DNA of 64,000 nucleotides, from positions 1-64,000 of the forward strand of contig JAFGJS010000125.1 of NCBI GenBank assembly GCA_016928995.1, written 5' to 3'. Made by a program: the position numbers and the translations under genes. This stretch comes from Candidatus Sumerlaeota bacterium (lineage in GTDB: Bacteria > Sumerlaeota > Sumerlaeia > JAFGJS01). Positions 17,462 through 25,841 of this stretch are shown in pieces. The notes beneath the pieces are model-generated. The model did no database searches, was not told the DNA's origin, and saw only the letters and a program-made list of their open reading frames with translations. Position 1 is the first letter of the stretch. The number at the start of each line of letters is the position of its first letter.

Positions 17462-18104
17462 CGTTGATCTGGCATCCAACTGTCTGGTTTTTTCTCAACA
17501 TCTTCCATCGATCAGCCTCATCAAGTGATGCAAACGCTTCAACCAGAACGGAAGGCAATCCAAGTTCAGAAAGAGCATTTTCGAAGGACTTACCCATCTC
17601 CCTGAAGTTCTCGATGGTAAAGTACCACCGATCGTCGAGGACATACTTGAACTTTAGCATTGCATTAAAGACGATACGAAGCAGCACTGTGAAATATTGT
17701 TCACATGCAGTCACTACATCCACATCAGGTACAAACGTCAGATCGGGGATTGGCATAAAATAGTGCCGAACGATATGCCCTCCCTCTGGGTTTACTGTCA
17801 TGTCACCAGCTCCAACTACTGTGTCTCCGATTTTTGTAGACACATTACGATATTCCACAAAAAAACGAGCAAGTCGATCTTGCTTGAGCATTTCCTGTTG
17901 GATGGCATACCAATCGCCAAATCCAGGAACTTTAGAAATAACAGCCTGCATGGCTAAAGTTACAGTCCGTGCTGAAGAGACAAAAGCATCTGTGTAGCAC
18001 TGTGCCGCAAATATATTTAAATCTAAGCTTCGTAGTTGACACAGGAAAAACTCGGTTTGTTGAACCTTATATTCCACAATCTCTATAGATCTTTGTTTTG
18101 CCAT
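17412..18104 (-). CDS. Orphan hypothetical protein, AT-rich
   Basis: A 230-aa soluble-looking protein (MAKQRSIEIVEYKVQQTEFF at the N-terminus) without signal peptide, membrane helix or motif I recognise. It is mostly alpha-helical by composition, with a central beta-rich part around GDTVVGAGDMTVNPEGG. Its base composition is visibly more AT-rich than the neighbours, suggesting acquisition. Its last codons lie in the duplicated segment, and a degraded second copy of its 3' end survives next to the alpha-2-macroglobulin gene. Function unknown. Confidence 0.65.
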   Translation of the reverse strand: MAKQRSIEIVEYKVQQTEFFLCQLRSLDLNIFAAQCYTDAFVSSARTVTLAMQAVISKVPGFGDWYAIQQEMLKQDRLARFFVEYRNVSTKIGDTVVGAGDMTVNPEGGHIVRHYFMPIPDLTFVPDVDVVTACEQYFTVLLRIVFNAMLKFKYVLDDRWYFTIENFREMGKSFENALSELGLPSVLVEAFASLDEADRWKMLRKNQTVGCQINDLFMRYLGVFILGPDD

Positions 18105-18501
18105 TGGAATCTCTGGGGACTATGGTTTTATGGAGTTTCTATAGATTGCCCTTCGCTGGTCAAGCCTTTATCATGGTTTCATGGATGGACTTATATCTCC
18201 TCTATCGTCCGATTGGATTGGCTTTACAGGAGGGGTTCGTGAGATTTGGGGTGGCGGCGGTTGGAGGCGTTGGGGCCGGTGGCATCGCTAAGAATAGGCG
18301 CGATTATCATTATACGCTAGATATTGTTCCTTTTCCATAGATCCGGTTGATCTTCTTTTTTAAGAACGCGGAATCCTCTCATAATATTGCAGGTGATTTA
18401 ATTTCAATCTTCTGCATATCAATATGTCACATCATTTTGTTATCCAGCATTTCTATAGATGGAAGCGATTCTGTTTTATTCATCACATAATCAACGCCAT
18501 A

Positions 18502-18549
18502 GTCACTACTAGGTCAAAACTATAGATATAGAATTGACCTAGTAGTGAC
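18502..18549. repeat. Perfect 16-bp inverted repeat with 16-nt loop
   Basis: GTCACTACTAGGTCAA at 18502-18517 is exactly complementary to TTGACCTAGTAGTGAC at 18534-18549. The loop contains CTATAGAT, a motif found four times in this intergenic region. It could be an operator, a recombination or attachment site, or the tip of a degraded mobile element. Confidence 0.7.
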
Positions 18550-18810
18550 CACGGATTAAATGCTAATGGAGGCAAGCGGAACTTTGGCAAATAAGTCAGG
18601 ATTTTGACTGGATAATAGCATTTGATGATCGTTAACCACAATCATGTAAACGAAGAATAAGCGCATTTTGCGTGGGCGGATTTCGTGAGTAAGATTCGAG
18701 GATTTTTCGGCGGTTTGGCCTCGATTCGATGGTGATGCAAATCGCTCAAAACACCGAGCTGAATCGCAGCTTCGCGAACTGGCTGATACAATTGAACCAT
18801 TGAATCATGC

Positions 18811-18842
18811 GAGGGAGCCGTGATGTGCGGCTCCCTCCTTTG
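18811..18842 (+). terminator. Hairpin, likely transcription terminator
   Basis: GAGGGAGCCG and CGGCTCCCTC form a perfect 10-bp stem with a 7-nt loop, followed by CTTTGT. No clear gene lies upstream, so it may end a small RNA or be a relic of a lost gene. Confidence 0.5.
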
Positions 18843-19163
18843 TCTATGCGTTCCATTACGTTTTTTGAGTATGACTTGAAATTCTGTTTGCCTTGAGACT
18901 CTGAAACATTTCGATCCGCAAAAACTCCTTTGACAAAATCCTGGTTGATGCCAAATTATAAAGTTAGCGGGGAAAGCTTTATGAGAACATGAATGGGCGC
19001 GTGCGTCCGATCATTTGTTTTGCGATTGGGTGGAAGGGCTATTGTCGATTATGATCGAACAAAGATTTGACGAAAACTCTATAAGAGGGCGTGTTTCTAT
19101 CAAATCCGGCGGGCGCGTTCGTCTTCGCGGCGTCCATAAAAGGGTGGCGGAAAGGGAAGCGCA

Positions 19164-19436
19164 ATGTATTCTCCCACTGAAATGCTGACGCTGGTGATTT
19201 TTTTCGCGGGTTTGCCGTTGTTTTTCTGGATCATTCGGATGTCCAGGATCCCCGGCGGGAATTTACTGCTGGCGGCCTATTTGTTTTTATTTCTTTCCAA
19301 CATTTGCACAGTGGTTGAAGACATTAGCTTCGGTTGGCTGTTTAATTTTTGCGAACATGCGAGCATTGCGTTATTCGCTGCTTTCTTGCTCGCCGCGATT
19401 GTTTGTGTGATAAGAACCGACGAACCCCAGACATAA
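19164..19436 (+). CDS. Small membrane protein paired with the histidine kinase
   Basis: A 90-aa protein with three hydrophobic helices (about residues 5-25, 30-52, 62-85). GGAAAGGGAAG lies upstream of the ATG, and the kinase gene begins 12 bp after its stop, so the two form an operon. Its pattern LSNICTVVED...EHASIALFAAF resembles the kinase's own membrane segment FSNITEHSM...DIVEVVALLLF, suggesting a duplicated sensor-membrane module. No named family recognised. Confidence 0.7.
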   Translation: MYSPTEMLTLVIFFAGLPLFFWIIRMSRIPGGNLLLAAYLFLFLSNICTVVEDISFGWLFNFCEHASIALFAAFLLAAIVCVIRTDEPQT

Positions 19437-19447
19437 GGGAACGGGGC

Positions 19448-21262
19448 ATGGCGTATCCGGGCGTGATATTCAACAGCGTGGCGTTGGCCCTTTTGACCGC
19501 TTCGATTGTCCTCCTGCTTTCGAAACGGGCCAGGCGCGTGTTGAATCCCGGATCGCGGTATGCGTTGATTTGCGCGTGCATGCTCTATGCGTTTGTCAAT
19601 TTTTCAAATATCACCGAGCATAGCATGATCTCGGCGATCTATGATCCAGCGGAGGATATCGTTGAAGTCGTCGCGCTGTTGCTGTTCATGTTTTTCGTTC
19701 ATAGCTGGCATATCGCGCGGACCATCGGCCGAATCCGCGAACGGGAAGCATGGCTGCAAGCGACATTCGCCTCGCTGGGCGACGGCGTCGTGACTTGCGA
19801 TCCCGCCGGGCGCATTCAGCAGATCAACCAGGAAATGGAGCGCCTGATTTGCTTCAAGCAGCCGGAGGTCAAGGACCGGTCCGTTGGCGAAGTATTGAGA
19901 TTCGCCGATCCCAAAACCAAAACGCCGCTGGCCGCGGATCCGTTTGAAGCGGCCATTCATTCCGAGCAGACTGTGAATTTGCCGGAGGAGTCCGTCCTGC
20001 TGCGGCAGGATCAGAACGATATCCTGGTGCATGGATGTATCGCGCCGATCATCGGCGAGGACGGCCATGTCTGGGGCGCCGTGGGGATCATTCGCGATGT
20101 TTCGGAGCAAGTTTCCTTGAAGAATCAACTCGCCCATGCCCATAAGATGGAGGCCATCGGGCAGCTGGCCGGCGGGGTTGCGCATGATTTCAACAACATG
20201 CTGGTCGGGATTATCGGCGCCGCCGATCTTCTTGCTCTGCAATACGCCGGGAAGGAGGACGATGATTTTCAGGAGCTCATCGATATTATCCTGACGGCCG
20301 CGGACCGCGCCTCCTCGCTGACGTCTCAATTGCTTGCCTTCGGCCGCAAGGACGGCATGCTCGCCTCGACGATCGATCTTCATGAAATGATTGATAATAC
20401 GCTGGCCATCGCGGAAAGAACGATCGACAAGCGTGTGCAGATCGGCAAGGTATATGCCGAAGAAGAATTGATCATCACGGGAGACCGGTCGCAGCTGCAG
20501 AACGCCCTTTTGAATTTGCTGCTCAATGCGCGTGACGCGATTCCCGGAGCGGGCAACATCACAGTGTCCACGGGGAAGATCATGCTCGATGAGGAGTGGT
20601 GCGAAGCCTCGGCTTTCGAGCTTCAAGCCGGCGTTTACGCTGCCATCTCCGTGCAGGACACGGGCGCCGGAATGCCGTCCGAGATTCAGAACCGGATCTT
20701 TGAGCCTTTCTTCACCACCAAGCCGATGGGGAAAGGAACCGGGCTTGGACTGGCAGCGGTATACGGCACGGTGAAACATCATCATGGCGCCATCAAGATT
20801 TACACCGAGGAAGGCGTCGGAACTGTTTTCCATCTTTATTTGCCGTTGTCGGAATCCGGCGTGCCGGTTGAGCCGGTTGAGCCGGAGTTGGTCGTTTCAG
20901 GCGGCGGTTGCGTGCTGGTGATCGACGATGAGGAACTCTTGCGCGTGACCGCGGAACTGATGCTTTCGGAATGCGGCTATCAAGTTTTCGTGGCCCCTGG
21001 CGGCGAGGAAGGATTGGCGCTCTACCGGGAGAACATCGATCAGATCGACGCTGTGCTGCTGGATATGATCATGCCCAAGCTGAGCGGCTCCGAGGTGCTG
21101 CAGGAATTGCTGAAGATCAATCCGGATGTGCGCGTGCTGCTCTGCTCCGGATTCATGCGGGAAGCGTCGATTCCCGATGGCGCCGCCGGATACATCCCAA
21201 AGCCGTATCGGCGCAACGAGCTGCTGCGCGCGCTGCATCAAGTCTGCTCCGATGAAGCTTGA
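19448..21262 (+). CDS. Membrane hybrid histidine kinase with PAS and receiver domains
   Basis: A 604-aa protein from the ATG at 19448 (AAGGGAACGGGG upstream; the longer frame runs into the previous gene). Order: N-terminal membrane helices (about 5-25, 35-52, 68-92), PAS domain (about 100-220), HisKA dimerisation domain with H-box VAHDFNN and phospho-His about 246, HATPase domain with N-box NLLLNARDAI, G1 DTGAGMP and G2 GKGTGLGLAAVYG, then a receiver domain with phospho-Asp about 539 in LLDMIMP and the conserved Lys in YIPKPY. No separate response regulator is adjacent; the fused receiver may pass phosphate on or act as a brake. The signal is unknown. Confidence 0.92.
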   Translation: MAYPGVIFNSVALALLTASIVLLLSKRARRVLNPGSRYALICACMLYAFVNFSNITEHSMISAIYDPAEDIVEVVALLLFMFFVHSWHIARTIGRIREREAWLQATFASLGDGVVTCDPAGRIQQINQEMERLICFKQPEVKDRSVGEVLRFADPKTKTPLAADPFEAAIHSEQTVNLPEESVLLRQDQNDILVHGCIAPIIGEDGHVWGAVGIIRDVSEQVSLKNQLAHAHKMEAIGQLAGGVAHDFNNMLVGIIGAADLLALQYAGKEDDDFQELIDIILTAADRASSLTSQLLAFGRKDGMLASTIDLHEMIDNTLAIAERTIDKRVQIGKVYAEEELIITGDRSQLQNALLNLLLNARDAIPGAGNITVSTGKIMLDEEWCEASAFELQAGVYAAISVQDTGAGMPSEIQNRIFEPFFTTKPMGKGTGLGLAAVYGTVKHHHGAIKIYTEEGVGTVFHLYLPLSESGVPVEPVEPELVVSGGGCVLVIDDEELLRVTAELMLSECGYQVFVAPGGEEGLALYRENIDQIDAVLLDMIMPKLSGSEVLQELLKINPDVRVLLCSGFMREASIPDGAAGYIPKPYRRNELLRALHQVCSDEA

Positions 21263-21279
21263 TGTCTGACGTTCCGGCG

Positions 21280-23610
21280 TTAGGATTCAGCCGGAGCGGT
21301 TTCCATTTCGGCGTCCGGCGGTTGAATGGGTTTCAGGCCGAGGGCAGTTTCGACGTTTTCGCCGATTTGCGCAAGAGTTCCTGTCAGGCGTTGGTAAAGC
21401 GCCCAGTAATTATCGAGAAACTGACCTGCGCGATTGATGGCTTCCGCGCCCATGCCGGGTGTGCCGCCGCAGAGATATTGCCCCAGACGGGCGCGAGTGT
21501 TGGAATGCTCGAACGGATAGTCCACGCCTCCCAGGATATTCAGCAGTTGCTCCAGTTTTTTCCGTAAAAGCTCCACGCGGCGGTCCAGGTCAAAGCGCAA
21601 GTCTTCATTGTCCGCATTTGCCTGAAGCTGTCCGATCAGGATCATGATATCATTGTGCTGGCGCTCCAGTTCCCAGACGCCATACAACCGTTGGCCGAGC
21701 TGCGAAAGACAGCGAAAGAGTTTTTCCGCTTCTTCCGGCGCGATCCGGTTTTCTCCCATTTGCTCCGCCACGCGTTTGTTGTACAGCATTTGCAACGCGC
21801 AATACATCCGTTCGCGCGCCATGCTCGTCATGCCGTCCAGCTGATCTCTGATGTTTTTGGTTTCCCGGTCGGCGTCTTCCAATGCGCTCTGGATCCGTTT
21901 CTTGTCGCTTGAAACGAGCTGGAATTCTTGCGGATTGATGCGGAATTTGGCCTTGACCAGCGCCAGCGCCATGCTGGCGTCGCTGGCGCAGCTCGCCTGT
22001 TCCTGCAGCATTTCCAGAAACTTGAGGGCATGAGGCGCGGTGCGCTTGAAATCCTTGCGCGCTGCAATGATTTTTTGACCGGTTTCATTAAAGTTGTCCG
22101 GATGTTCCAGCGCCGGTTGCTTAAAGACCGGCGGATGAAATTTATTGAAGACGTTCTGAAAGAATCGCGACTCCACTTCGCGAGCGCTGCTGATCTCCTG
22201 TCGTCGTTCGGTCAGCTCTTGAGTTGACACAAGGTTGCTGTCGTTGACCCTGAGTTCATGTTCGTGCACGTAATACATCATGGTGACGATGCGCACCAGG
22301 CGATGATAGTTTTCGAATAGGAGCTCGGCTGGGGAATCCAGGTCGAAGATTCCCTCCTGATCCAGACGGTCCGCCATACGGATGCGCGCGCCATCTGACG
22401 GGTGAGTGCTGAAGAAGCCCGTGCGCTGTTGCTGGATGTGTTCGATTAATTTGTGCGCCTGATCTTGTGGGATTTCCTCGACTTTTTGCGCCACAAGCGT
22501 GGGGTATTCGTCGCCCAGCCGGTTCTCGCGATATGCCTCGCGCAGGTCGTTGATCACTCCTCGTTGAGCGAAATAGAGCATGTGCAGCTGGCGGTTCAGT
22601 TCGATAAATGTCTCTGATCCGGCGAAGGCAAAGGCGTAACGGTCCGCGTTGTATTCCATGCGCCGCAGCATGAAACAGGAGATGAAGTGGCCCAGGTGCA
22701 TTAAAACCCACAAAATGCGCCGCACGATCCAGATCATCAATATGGTGAGCCAAAAGATCAGGGCGAGGCGGGCGTCGTTGTCCGTCGCTTCCCGCTTCAG
22801 ATACTCGTCCCACGCGTCGCGTTCGTAAACGACGCGGGCGAACCAGATGTTGATGCTGCGGATGACGTAAGTCAGGCGCATGCCCCAGCCTTGCGAGAAA
22901 TGGCCGAATTCGTGCGCCAGCACTGACGCCAGTTGATTGACCGTGAGTCCGGCGGCTAATGGCAGTCCGATGCGCAGTTTGAGCTTGCGGCGCAGCATGC
23001 TGAAGAATCCTCCGGCGAAGGAGGCCGATGCGTTGATATCGGGATCGACTTCGATGCGCACGGGAACCGGCGCCCGCAGCGCGCGGCAAATCAAGCCGAC
23101 AAAGTAAAACAGGGTTTCCTCTTCTTCCGGATTGAGCGGCACGGAATCGACGATTTTTCCGGGCGATGCGGCGAATGGTTTGATCATGAACATGATCAGC
23201 ACAGCGCCCGCGCCAATCGGCGTCACGTAAAGGATGACCATCAACGCCGTGCCCCGCACTGAGTGGGGAATGGCGCCGATCATTCCAGTGTTATTGACTG
23301 CGTGCAGATACACCAGGTATCCCGCCGCCGCGATGATCGCCAGATACACGGCCAGCAGCAACACCATGGTCGCCGCCGTCATCAGCAGGCCGAGCATGTA
23401 TAAAATCGAAGTTCGCACGCGCGGCGCCTCTCCGGCCAGCGCGGATTCCAGGTCGGCCGGGGTGAGCGTCCGCAGATAATCATCCGCATGACCATTGTAT
23501 TGCTCGAAGGAACCGTCGCTCAGTTCTTCGTCCGTAGGCTGCATTTCCAGAAATTGCGACTCTAATTCGTGAGCCGTTTTAGGATGTGCATCGAGCGGAT
23601 CAAATGGCAT
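21280..23610 (-). CDS. Membrane-bound M48-family zinc metallopeptidase
   Basis: A 776-aa protein from the ATG at 23610; a TTG at 23664 gives a longer and less likely form. Two or three membrane helices lie near residues 70-165, then the peptidase domain with zinc motif HEFGH at about 233-237 inside LASVLAHEFGHFSQGWGM, a further membrane region, and the downstream glutamate segment RRMEYNADRYAFAFAG. The C-terminal 350 residues are a charged helical extension. HtpX/Ste24 relatives degrade misfolded membrane proteins; this protein is much longer, so the substrate is open. It converges with the histidine kinase gene, 17 bp apart. Confidence 0.88.
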   Translation of the reverse strand: MPFDPLDAHPKTAHELESQFLEMQPTDEELSDGSFEQYNGHADDYLRTLTPADLESALAGEAPRVRTSILYMLGLLMTAATMVLLLAVYLAIIAAAGYLVYLHAVNNTGMIGAIPHSVRGTALMVILYVTPIGAGAVLIMFMIKPFAASPGKIVDSVPLNPEEEETLFYFVGLICRALRAPVPVRIEVDPDINASASFAGGFFSMLRRKLKLRIGLPLAAGLTVNQLASVLAHEFGHFSQGWGMRLTYVIRSINIWFARVVYERDAWDEYLKREATDNDARLALIFWLTILMIWIVRRILWVLMHLGHFISCFMLRRMEYNADRYAFAFAGSETFIELNRQLHMLYFAQRGVINDLREAYRENRLGDEYPTLVAQKVEEIPQDQAHKLIEHIQQQRTGFFSTHPSDGARIRMADRLDQEGIFDLDSPAELLFENYHRLVRIVTMMYYVHEHELRVNDSNLVSTQELTERRQEISSAREVESRFFQNVFNKFHPPVFKQPALEHPDNFNETGQKIIAARKDFKRTAPHALKFLEMLQEQASCASDASMALALVKAKFRINPQEFQLVSSDKKRIQSALEDADRETKNIRDQLDGMTSMARERMYCALQMLYNKRVAEQMGENRIAPEEAEKLFRCLSQLGQRLYGVWELERQHNDIMILIGQLQANADNEDLRFDLDRRVELLRKKLEQLLNILGGVDYPFEHSNTRARLGQYLCGGTPGMGAEAINRAGQFLDNYWALYQRLTGTLAQIGENVETALGLKPIQPPDAEMETAPAES

Positions 23611-23813
23611 AATCCGAACCCTCAAACTGGATGGAATGGCGGGACATTGCGCTCGAACGATCAAGCGGCTGGCAGATCATTCACAATCAATAGGCGATTA
23701 TTTTCAAGGTTGACGGCGATGACAAGTCAATTAACAAAAAAATAACGGAATGCGCAGATTTGTTTTCAGCGCGATACTTATGATGGCGGATGCCGCGACA
23801 GTCATCGCTGGCG

Positions 23814-24557
23814 TCAGTGTTCGCGGGCTTCGCCTGTCATCGGCACGAAGCGCACGGGCAGGACGCTCTCCTCGGATGTGCGGATTTCATCCGGCTTTTC
23901 GTCCGGCAGCCGTGTCAGCACACGAAGCTCCTGTTCGACGGAGCCCACGGGGATAATGAGCCGTCCGCCGACCTTGAGCTGCTCCAGCAACGGCTGCGGC
24001 ACATGATCCGGCGCCGCGGTCACGATGATCGCGTCGAAGGGCGCATGCTCCGGCCAGCCTTTGTAGCCGTCGCCGATCTTCACGTGGACATTGTCGTATC
24101 CCATGCGCGCCAGCCGCTCCCGCGCCTCTTCGCCCAGCGGCTCCACGATCTCGATGGTGTACACCTCGGCGCAGAGTTCGGCCAGCACCGCCGCCTGGTA
24201 GCCCGATCCCGTGCCGATTTCCAGCGCCTTGTCTTCCGGCTTCAGTTTCAACTGCTCGGTCATGTAGGCCACGATGTACGGTTGCGAGATCGTCTGGCCT
24301 TCGCCGATGGGCAGCGGATGGTCGTCATAGGCTTCGTCGCGATATTTCTCCGGCACGAATTGATGCCGTTCCACCTTGCGCATGACTTCCAGCACGCGGG
24401 CGTCTTTCACGCCGCGCCGCACAATCTGCTGTTTCACCATGTCCTGCCGTGGTTCCACAAATCCCGCCTCGTCCGGTTGCGAATCGTCATCGCATGCGGC
24501 GATCAAGGCCAATCCCGCCAGGATGATCGCCAGTGTGATCCCAAGTTTGCCCCGCAT
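23814..24557 (-). CDS. pcm: Protein-L-isoaspartate O-methyltransferase with lipoprotein signal
   Basis: A 247-aa protein. The ATG at 24557 follows a strong AGGAGG. The N-terminus MRGKLGITLAIILAGLALIA then AC is a lipoprotein signal with lipobox LIAAC. The rest is a complete PCMT: RGVKDARVLEVMRKVERHQF, EAYDDHPLPIGEGQTISQPY, SAM-binding loop ALEIGTGSGYQAAVLAEL and the C-terminal GGRLIIPVG. The enzyme repairs isoaspartyl damage using SAM. Export of a SAM-dependent enzyme is odd, because SAM is cytosolic. The gene follows the PfkB-type kinase on the same strand, 56 bp downstream of its stop. Confidence 0.9.
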   Translation of the reverse strand: MRGKLGITLAIILAGLALIAACDDDSQPDEAGFVEPRQDMVKQQIVRRGVKDARVLEVMRKVERHQFVPEKYRDEAYDDHPLPIGEGQTISQPYIVAYMTEQLKLKPEDKALEIGTGSGYQAAVLAELCAEVYTIEIVEPLGEEARERLARMGYDNVHVKIGDGYKGWPEHAPFDAIIVTAAPDHVPQPLLEQLKVGGRLIIPVGSVEQELRVLTRLPDEKPDEIRTSEESVLPVRFVPMTGEAREH

Positions 24558-24612
24558 CTCACGGCCCTCCTTTGATTTCGAGATTCGGGAAAACTTCAAT
24601 GCGCCAACATTA

Positions 24613-25602
24613 TTATGGAATGCCATCGCCGACGCAATCCCGATCTTGCGCCGGCCAGTCAAATTGCGTGTCGTATTCCGCCAGCAGATTCCAGCATTCC
24701 GTGAAATCCGGAATGCCATCCTGTCCGCCGGGCAACCGGCATTTCAGCGCCGCCGCGGCCGCCGCGAAACGGGCGCAGCGTCGCGCATTCCAACCGCGTA
24801 GCGCGCCGGCAGCGAAAGCGCCGTGAAACACGTCTCCGCAGCCGGTGGTGTCGGCCACGTGCATCGCCGGCAGCGCCGCGCCGTGAAAGGCGCCTTGGGC
24901 GTCGCGGCCCCAGTATCCCTCGCAGCCGCGCGTGACAATGACGCAGCGTTGATTGCATTCAAACAGTTGGTCCACTGCGTCAGTGATTTCAGCGTCCGGC
25001 AGCATGCGTTGGACGAACGACGCGCCGCAGATCAGGTAGTCCGCGCGCTCGATCACCGCGCCGATCTGCTCATGGCGGTTTTCCGCATCGGCGATCAGCA
25101 GGGGCGGATCCTTCATTTCTGTGACAAGCTCCGCCACGGCCTCGGCAGCCTGCGCCTCGTGCGTGTCCACGATGACGGCGCACGTTTGCTGGAGCCATTC
25201 CCTGCGCATTTCATCGCGCCGGATGAAGGTCTCCGGCTCCTGATGCCAATACAGCGTGCGCTCGCCCGAGTGCTGATCCACCATGCCGATCGAGGTTAAT
25301 CCCGTGCAGCCCGGCACGCGCGTCACCCGGTCGGTGTTGATGTTTTCGCGCTGCATGCGCTGCAGCAGCAAGTCGCCTTCCGCGCCGTCGCCCAGTTTGC
25401 CAGCGAAACCGGCCCGGAGTCCCAGTCGCGCCGCGGCGACAGCCGCCGTCAGACAGTTTCCTCCCGCATGGATCGAGAAACTGCCCAACGGGCCTTTGGC
25501 GCCGGGCGCCAGCCATTGCTTCACGCCCGCCAGCAGATCCAGCGCTGCCGTGCCCACGCAGAGCACGTCCAATGGCCGGTCTGGATTTGGATTTTGTCCC
25601 AT
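24613..25602 (-). CDS. PfkB/ribokinase family sugar kinase
   Basis: A 329-aa kinase. The N-terminal PfkB signature region is GGNCLTAAVAAARLGLRAGF, and the C-terminal signature is DTTGCGDVFHGAFAAGALRG with the catalytic Asp in GCGD. AGGGAG lies just before the ATG. It phosphorylates a sugar or nucleoside at a hydroxymethyl group; the substrate cannot be told from sequence. It is probably co-transcribed with the isoaspartyl methyltransferase gene downstream and is divergent from a secreted-protein gene. Confidence 0.9.
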   Translation of the reverse strand: MGQNPNPDRPLDVLCVGTAALDLLAGVKQWLAPGAKGPLGSFSIHAGGNCLTAAVAAARLGLRAGFAGKLGDGAEGDLLLQRMQRENINTDRVTRVPGCTGLTSIGMVDQHSGERTLYWHQEPETFIRRDEMRREWLQQTCAVIVDTHEAQAAEAVAELVTEMKDPPLLIADAENRHEQIGAVIERADYLICGASFVQRMLPDAEITDAVDQLFECNQRCVIVTRGCEGYWGRDAQGAFHGAALPAMHVADTTGCGDVFHGAFAAGALRGWNARRCARFAAAAAALKCRLPGGQDGIPDFTECWNLLAEYDTQFDWPAQDRDCVGDGIP

Positions 25603-25841
25603 TGCTCCCTCAATTGTAGTTAATGCGCCGTTTCATGGCGTTGCTTTTCTTACGCTTCTGCTTGAATCCGCCGCCCCGCCGGAGTTAAATGCATCCGTCT
25701 GTCTCAGGCGGCGCGCAAACTGTCGAGTTCTGCTTGAAGCTGAATGGCTCGATCGCCCGGCTCAAGACCGGATTAATCCATCACTACTCTTGCGCGCCGC
25801 ACAGGTCAACGCCAAATCCGAGATTAAGGAACACCGGAATA

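Larger units (their letters stand above)
18105..19163. other. Long noncoding stretch with palindromes
   Basis: About 1060 bp without a convincing gene. The first half is AT-rich and contains four copies of CTATAGAT (18083, 18139, 18453, 18520) and the inverted repeat described separately. A short frame at 18693-18806 is too small to support. A hairpin is present at 18811-18837. Confidence 0.5.

Noticed and set aside
18098-18340. 80-codon hydrophobic frame upstream of the orphan gene
   Set aside because: No ribosome site, mixed composition, and it lies in a repeat-rich AT region.
18693-18806. Short frame ending QNTELNRSFANWLIQLNH before a terminator-like hairpin
   Set aside because: It ends neatly before a hairpin and may be a gene remnant, but it is too short and has no visible homology.
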